Both the position numbers and the translations under genes were made by a program. Below, one piece after another: positions 59,461 to 64,000 of a stretch of 64,000 nucleotides of DNA (position 1 is the stretch's first letter; every line of letters begins with the position of its first letter). Under the pieces are notes generated by a model. The model made no database searches. It was not told the DNA's origin and saw only the letters and a list, made by a program, of their open reading frames with translations. This stretch comes from G965204755 sp965243415 (GTDB taxonomy: Bacteria; Acidobacteriota; Vicinamibacteria; Marinacidobacterales; Marinacidobacteraceae): contig OZ251549.1 in NCBI GenBank assembly GCA_965243415.1, positions 3,596,001-3,660,000 on the forward strand, written 5' to 3'.

Positions 59461-61461
59461 TCAGCGGGCATCCGGGAGAGCCGCGGCAGCCGACTCCCCG
59501 GAACCGGCGCGGGAGTCCGCCGTGATCCGGCCGGCCTCGAGCCGGAGGACCCGGTGGGCGCCGTCCAGCAGCGGCCGGCGGTGGGTGACGGCGAAGATGG
59601 TCATCCGGGAGGCCAGCGCCCGGAGCGACTCCACGATCCGGCGCTCGGTCGCGGCGTCGAGCGCGCCGGTGGCCTCGTCCAGCACCAGGAGCGTCGGCTC
59701 CCGGAGCAGGGCCCGCGCGAGGGCGATCCGCTGCCGCTCCCCGGCGGAGAGGCGCCCGCCCCGCTCCCCGACCATGGTGTCGAGCCCCCGCGGCAGGCGC
59801 GTCACGAACTCCGCCGCCGCCGCCGCTTCCAGCGCCGCGCGCAGTCGGCCCGGGTCGAGGTCCCGCCCGGGCCAGGCCAGGTTCGCCCGGACCGTGTCGT
59901 GGAACAGGTAGGGGACCTCCGGCACGACGGCGCAGGAGGCCCGCCAGCGGCGGAGATTCGAATGGTCGAGCGGCGCGCCGTCCACCAGGACCTCCCCGTT
60001 CGAGGGTCGGAGCAGTCCCAGGAGGAGGTCCGCCAGGGTGCTCTTCCCCGCTCCCGACGGCCCGGAGAGCGCGGTGAACTCCCCGGGTTCGAGGGTGATG
60101 GTGACCCCGCGGAGCGCCGGCCCCGGCAACCGCGCCGGCTCCGGACGGGACGCCCCGGTCGAAGCCGCTCCCGGAGGCGGCGGCTCTTCCGCGCTCCGGG
60201 GCGCCGGGTACCGGAAGGACACCTCACGGAGGGTCAGCGACCGGCGGAACGCCGGCGGGTCCTCCTCCCGGCGCGCCGGCGAATCGGCGGCCGGCGCCGG
60301 GCCGGCGGCGCCGACCGCCGCGGCGTCTTCCGCGAGGACCTCCAGCCCGGCGAGGGTCTCCCGGGCGTGGCCCACCGCCGGGAGCGTGTTCGCGAGGTCG
60401 TGCGCCCGCTGCTGCAGCGTCCCCAGGGCGGCGACGGTGCGGGCGGAGAGCAGGATCACCACCGCCAACTCCGACGGCGGCAGGTTCCGGGCGACGAGGG
60501 CGAACCAGACGATGGCGGCGAGCGCGACGGCGGCGCCCACCTGGAGCGCCGCGAGAGCGAGGGCGCTGGTCGTCGCCGAAGCCAGCCGGCGCTCCCGCAG
60601 CCCCCGGACCGCCGCGCCGAAACGGGCGCCGTGGACCGCTTCCGCCGCCTGGCTCTTCGCCTCTTTCAGGCCGCCGAGGAAATCCTGCACCTGGTTGAAG
60701 ATCTCCCGGTTGGCGTCGGTGATCCCCTGCCCGAGCGTCCCGGAGCGGCGGAGCAGCGGCCAGGTGACGAGAAGCAGCGCGACCCCGGAGACCAGGATCA
60801 GGCCCGAGGTTCCCGGGGAGAGGAAGAAGGCGGCGCCCAGCGGGATCGCCGCCACCACCGCCGCGACGACGATCCGCAGCAGGTTGCCGACCGCCAGGCC
60901 GATGCGGCGCACCTCCCCGGTGAGCACATGGCGGAGATCCGCTTCCCGGCGGCCGCCGATCGCCTCCCAGCGCGCCCGGGCCACCGCCCGGTGGAGATCC
61001 TCCCGGAGTCGGTCCACGAAGCCCAGCCGGGTCCGGGCCAGGAGCACTTCCCGCTGCCAGCCGGTCAGGGCGCGGACGACGACCAGCGCGACGAAGAGGC
61101 CCAGCGCCAGCGGCAGCGTCAGCGGGGCGCCCAGACTCTCGACCAGGCCGGAGATCGCCCGGGCCGCCGCCCCCGGCGCCGCCTCCGCCCCGGTGAAACC
61201 GGCGGCTTCGATGAGCGGGATCAGCAGGAGCAGCCCGAAGGTCTCCATGACATTCGAGGCCACCAGGAAGCCCAGGGCCAGCATCGTCGTCCCCGGCCGG
61301 TGGGCGAAGAGCGCCCGGCCGACCCGCGCCGCTTCCCGCAGGACGCCCCCGGACCGCGCCGGCGCGCCCGCCGTCCCGCCCGCCGACGGCGAACCGGAAC
61401 CCGCCGGCGGCGAATCGGAACCCGCCGGCGGCGATCCGGAATCTCCGGAGGGGGCTGTCAT
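59461..61461 (-). CDS. ABC exporter, fused membrane and ATPase domains
   Basis: This 666-residue half-transporter joins a six-helix membrane domain (about residues 55-365) to an ABC ATPase (about 420-650). Walker A is GPSGAGKST, the signature loop is LSAGERQRIALARAL (A and E replacing the usual G and Q of LSGGQ) and Walker B is LLVLDEATGALD, followed by a switch histidine in AVTHRRP. It would work as a homodimer exporting a lipid, peptide or glycan. The first 35 residues are a GSP-rich repeat. A proline-rich linker joins the two domains. It follows the M24 peptidase gene by 65 bases on the same strand. Confidence 0.87.
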   Translation of the reverse strand: MTAPSGDSGSPPAGSDSPPAGSGSPSAGGTAGAPARSGGVLREAARVGRALFAHRPGTTMLALGFLVASNVMETFGLLLLIPLIEAAGFTGAEAAPGAAARAISGLVESLGAPLTLPLALGLFVALVVVRALTGWQREVLLARTRLGFVDRLREDLHRAVARARWEAIGGRREADLRHVLTGEVRRIGLAVGNLLRIVVAAVVAAIPLGAAFFLSPGTSGLILVSGVALLLVTWPLLRRSGTLGQGITDANREIFNQVQDFLGGLKEAKSQAAEAVHGARFGAAVRGLRERRLASATTSALALAALQVGAAVALAAIVWFALVARNLPPSELAVVILLSARTVAALGTLQQRAHDLANTLPAVGHARETLAGLEVLAEDAAAVGAAGPAPAADSPARREEDPPAFRRSLTLREVSFRYPAPRSAEEPPPPGAASTGASRPEPARLPGPALRGVTITLEPGEFTALSGPSGAGKSTLADLLLGLLRPSNGEVLVDGAPLDHSNLRRWRASCAVVPEVPYLFHDTVRANLAWPGRDLDPGRLRAALEAAAAAEFVTRLPRGLDTMVGERGGRLSAGERQRIALARALLREPTLLVLDEATGALDAATERRIVESLRALASRMTIFAVTHRRPLLDGAHRVLRLEAGRITADSRAGSGESAAAALPDAR

Positions 61462-61526
61462 CCTGCGTTCCGCCGGGGAGGGGGACAGCGGCGGGCCGGG
61501 GAGCCGTACCGAACGCCGCCGGCGCC

Positions 61527-62858
61527 TCAGTCCGGCAGGTGTTCCCGGGTCAGGTTCCGCGGCGCGTCGGCGGTGCAGAGCACATCGTCCTCGACCCGGA
61601 CGCCGCCGTAGGGCCGGAGCGCCTCCACGATCTCCCAGTCCACCGCGGCCCGCTCCGTCTCCCCCCGTTCGCTCCACTCCTTCAGCAGCGACTCGATGAA
61701 GTACACCCCCGGCTCCACCGTCACCACCTGCCCCGGTTCCAGCGTCCGGGTGCTGCGCAGATGCGGCCGGTTCTTCGGCGGGGGGGCGCGCCGGCCCTCC
61801 CGGTCGCGGAGGTGCCCCCCCACATCGTGCACCTGGACGCCGAGGTGGTGGCCGAGGCCGTGGGGGAAGAACACCGCGCTGAGTTCGTTCTCCACCGCCG
61901 CCTCCGGGGAGATCCGCAGCACCCCCGCCTCCCGCAGCACCCCGGCGAGGGCGAGGTGGGCTTCCTCGTGCCCCTCCGCCCAGGGAGTCCCGGCGCGGAC
62001 GCGGTCGCAGAGGCCCCGCTGCGCCCGGTCCACCGCGGCGATCAAGTCGGCGAAACGCGGGTCGGCCCCGGCTCCGGCGTGGGTCCGGGTGATGTCCGAG
62101 GCGTAGCCCCACACCCGGGCGCCGGCGTCGAGGAGCAGGCTCTTCCCGGTGCGGGGCGCGGACCGCTTCCCCTCGTAGTGGAGCACCGCCCCCTTCTCCC
62201 CGATCCCCACGATCGTCGGGTAGGGGAGGTCGGCCTCGGTCCCGCCGACGGCGGCGAGGAACGCCCGGTGGATCTCCAACTCGCTCCCGCCCTCCCGGAA
62301 GGCCGCCTCCGCCGCCCGGTGCCCCGACGCGCCGACCCGGTTCGCCTCCGAGATCCGGGCCACCTCGTAGGGGGTCTTCTCGGCGCGGCGCCAGTCGAGG
62401 CGGCTCAGCAACTCCGGCGGGTCGGCGAAGAGGCCGAGCGCCGCCGCCAGTTCCCGGCGCTCCCCGATGTACGCGGCCCGGGCCTCGCCCAGCCGGCGGG
62501 CGAGCGCCGCCACCGTCTCCCGCCGGCTGCCGCAGGACTCGATCTCGAATCTCCCGGCCCAGAAGGCGCCGCCCACCGCCGGGCTCTCGTACCAGTAGTC
62601 GTCCGGGAGATGGGCGACCAGCACCGGCTGCTCCTCCGGCCGGAGCAGCAGCAGGTGGCCGGGCGCCTCCGCCGGGCAGAAGTGGAGGAAGTGGGCGTTC
62701 GCCCGGAAGACCGGCGCCTGGTCGTCCCGGTAGTAGCAGCGGGCCAGGCCGGCGTCGAGGACCAGCGCCTCGAAGCCGGTCGCTTCCAGGTCTTCGGCCA
62801 GTTCCCGCCGGCGGAGGTCGAGGTGTTCCCCGAAGAGCGCCGCCGCCGCGTCCGTCAT
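61527..62858 (-). CDS. pepQ: M24-family Xaa-Pro dipeptidase
   Basis: This 443-residue protein has the pita-bread fold of M24 aminopeptidases. The two-metal site is complete: LLLDAGARVWGYASDITRTH (two aspartates), HGLGHHLGVQVHDVGG (histidine), VVTVEPGVYF (glutamate) and GVRVEDDVL (glutamate). The length, about 440, and the N-terminal domain fit bacterial PepQ, which splits dipeptides ending in proline. There is no signal peptide, so it is cytoplasmic, where it would finish peptides released by the secreted proteases. A TATCCT box lies eight bases before the ATG. Confidence 0.9.
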   Translation of the reverse strand: MTDAAAALFGEHLDLRRRELAEDLEATGFEALVLDAGLARCYYRDDQAPVFRANAHFLHFCPAEAPGHLLLLRPEEQPVLVAHLPDDYWYESPAVGGAFWAGRFEIESCGSRRETVAALARRLGEARAAYIGERRELAAALGLFADPPELLSRLDWRRAEKTPYEVARISEANRVGASGHRAAEAAFREGGSELEIHRAFLAAVGGTEADLPYPTIVGIGEKGAVLHYEGKRSAPRTGKSLLLDAGARVWGYASDITRTHAGAGADPRFADLIAAVDRAQRGLCDRVRAGTPWAEGHEEAHLALAGVLREAGVLRISPEAAVENELSAVFFPHGLGHHLGVQVHDVGGHLRDREGRRAPPPKNRPHLRSTRTLEPGQVVTVEPGVYFIESLLKEWSERGETERAAVDWEIVEALRPYGGVRVEDDVLCTADAPRNLTREHLPD

Positions 62859-62866
62859 CGGCGAAA

Positions 62867-62872
62867 AGGATA
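62867..62872 (-). promoter_or_regulatory. Leaderless-type -10 box (TATCCT) before pepQ-like gene
   Basis: On the minus strand TATCCT is followed by eight bases and the ATG. It fits the same TANNNT-near-start pattern as the AAA, Spondin and dehydratase genes. Confidence 0.45.
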
Positions 62873-62941
62873 CGCCCCGATCGTCGCCCCGGTCCTCCCG
62901 CCGGACACCCCCGACCCGCCGCCGCCGGGGCTCCGTCCGGT

Positions 62942-64000
62942 TCAGCGGGGCGCCGGGGGCACCGTGACCTCCGCCCCCCAGGCCTCCCCCTCCCCGGGCC
63001 GGTACTGCCCGGTGCGCAGGCGCGCCAGCGGCCAGTCGGGCAACGCGACCAGCGCCAGGCACTCCCCGCCCTGCCGGGCGCCGTGTTCCCCGAAGTCGAA
63101 GTCCCGGTTCTCGAAGCCGTGCTCCCGCCGCTCCCCGGGAAGATCGGCCGGGGCCGCCGGGAAGAGGTGCAGGAAGAACCGCGCCTCGAGGTCCTCCTCC
63201 GCGCACGGGGCCCGGTGGTAGAGCAGGGCGCCGTCCCGGAAGTAGAGGTCGAAGGTCGAACGCGCCGCCGGCGCCCCGGCGCTGCCGGAGGCGAGGGCCG
63301 CGAGGGCGTCGGCGTAACGGTCCCGGTCGGGCCGCACGACCGCCCGCCAGAACGGCGGCTCGCCCGGCCGCCACTGGCCGGTGGTGACCGAGGCGAGTTC
63401 GTGGGCCGGCAGCGGGACCAGGGCCAGGCACTCCCCGTCGAGGATCATCCCGTGCTCGGCGAAGTCGAAGTCCCGGTTCTCGAACCCGGGGGACGCGCCC
63501 CCGGGCAGGTCCGCCGGGTCCCGCGGCCGGAGATGGAGCAGGAACCGGGGGGCGGCGTCCTCCTCCCCGCAGGGCGCCCGGTGGTAGGCGAGGGTCCGCT
63601 CGTCCGGGCTCCCGTCCGTCCTCTCCTCGAGGTAGAGATCGAAGTCCGAGCGCGCGACCGGCTCGCCCCAGTCCCCGGCGAGGATCCGTTCCCGCTCCGC
63701 CCGGAAGCGGTCGAAATCCAGCCGGGCGGTGGCTTCCCAGCGGGCCGCCGGATCGGGGGGCCGCTGCCCGGTGGTGAACCGGCCTACGGGGTACGGCGGC
63801 AGCGGGACGATCGCGGCGCAGGCCCCGTCGAGCCGCATCCCGTGCTCCCGGAACGGGAAGCCCCGCTCCTCGAATCCGCGGTCCGCGAACCCGCGGTCCG
63901 CGTAGCCCTGCTCCCGGCTCGCGGCCGGCAGGTCGGCGGGGACCGCCGGGAACACCTGCAGCGAGAAATCCGGAGCGGTGTCCGCGGCGGCGCAGGGCTC
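62942..64000 (-). CDS. Protein with repeated PADLPG/GFENRDFDF domain, 5' end cut by window edge
   Basis: At least 352 residues are in view and the frame is open to the window edge, so the gene starts outside. Three repeats of about 110 residues are visible, the first partial. Each runs: a cysteine-containing APC.EED segment, F.LHL.P..PADLPG, GFENRDFDF.EHG, ECLALVPLP, TGQ.RPGE and a charged RY..ALASG stretch leading to ARS.FDLY. I recall similar C-terminal sequences on bacterial GT39-type membrane glycosyltransferases, so this may be the tail of such an enzyme, but no membrane part is in view to confirm it. A GTG at 63953-63955 is internal and unlikely to be the start. Confidence 0.6.
   Translation of the reverse strand, partial: EPCAAADTAPDFSLQVFPAVPADLPAASREQGYADRGFADRGFEERGFPFREHGMRLDGACAAIVPLPPYPVGRFTTGQRPPDPAARWEATARLDFDRFRAERERILAGDWGEPVARSDFDLYLEERTDGSPDERTLAYHRAPCGEEDAAPRFLLHLRPRDPADLPGGASPGFENRDFDFAEHGMILDGECLALVPLPAHELASVTTGQWRPGEPPFWRAVVRPDRDRYADALAALASGSAGAPAARSTFDLYFRDGALLYHRAPCAEEDLEARFFLHLFPAAPADLPGERREHGFENRDFDFGEHGARQGGECLALVALPDWPLARLRTGQYRPGEGEAWGAEVTVPPAPR

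Overview
The window is very GC-rich bacterial DNA with no rRNA or tRNA that I can see and almost no AT-rich sequence. Lipoprotein signals with a lipobox cysteine, a Tat signal and many secreted zinc and serine peptidases point to a Gram-negative bacterium with an export-rich lifestyle. The mix (DUF5117-type metalloprotease, S10 carboxypeptidase, Spondin_N lipoproteins, a GT4 enzyme starting with a GAGGMVCGSCIRD-type motif) suggests Acidobacteriota or Gemmatimonadota. That placement is inference and no marker gene confirms it.

Layout. 1-12.7 kb: an arylsulfotransferase-like lipoprotein cut by the left edge; a minus-strand group (Tat isoaspartyl peptidase/asparaginase, small secreted protein, GT4, PaaK-like ligase); then on the plus strand a PLP dehydratase, a decayed junction duplication, gamma-glutamyltransferase, two Spondin_N lipoproteins and a TrkA/RCK-UspA protein. 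12.8-15.6 kb: a ParA ATPase followed by three tandem copies of an unrecognised small protein, the third frameshifted; codon use here is less GC-biased. 15.6-27.8 kb: two secreted peptidases, a CDP-alcohol phosphatidyltransferase, a sulfatase-GT4 pair, a triplicated Uma2 nuclease-like array and a lipoprotein. 28.4-44.9 kb: a glycan locus (MocA-epimerase fusion, NodB-GT2 fusion with a 20-C tract, a second GT2, GT4, a third GT2, MocA) interrupted by a giant M14 carboxypeptidase. 45-52 kb: genome maintenance (palindromic operator, ImuB-tail-like protein, DnaE2, DUF1801 protein, RmuC). 52.2-57 kb: four tandem AAA ATPases. 57.1-64 kb: a GT39-like membrane protein with a duplicated 5' fragment, an ABC exporter, an M24 peptidase and a repeat protein cut by the right edge.

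The strongest themes are (1) local tandem duplication at every scale, from 12-15 bp in-phase repeats to 365-bp gene-boundary units and whole-gene arrays; (2) a possible phase-variable glycosyltransferase; (3) recurring TANNNT boxes 6-8 nt before start codons, suggesting leaderless transcription; and (4) several frameshifts, mostly repaired by one added base, which could be genuine decay, switching or uncorrected read errors. The glycan genes plausibly build and modify a surface polysaccharide. The peptidases (isoaspartyl, GGT, DUF5117, S10, M14, M24) suggest protein scavenging.
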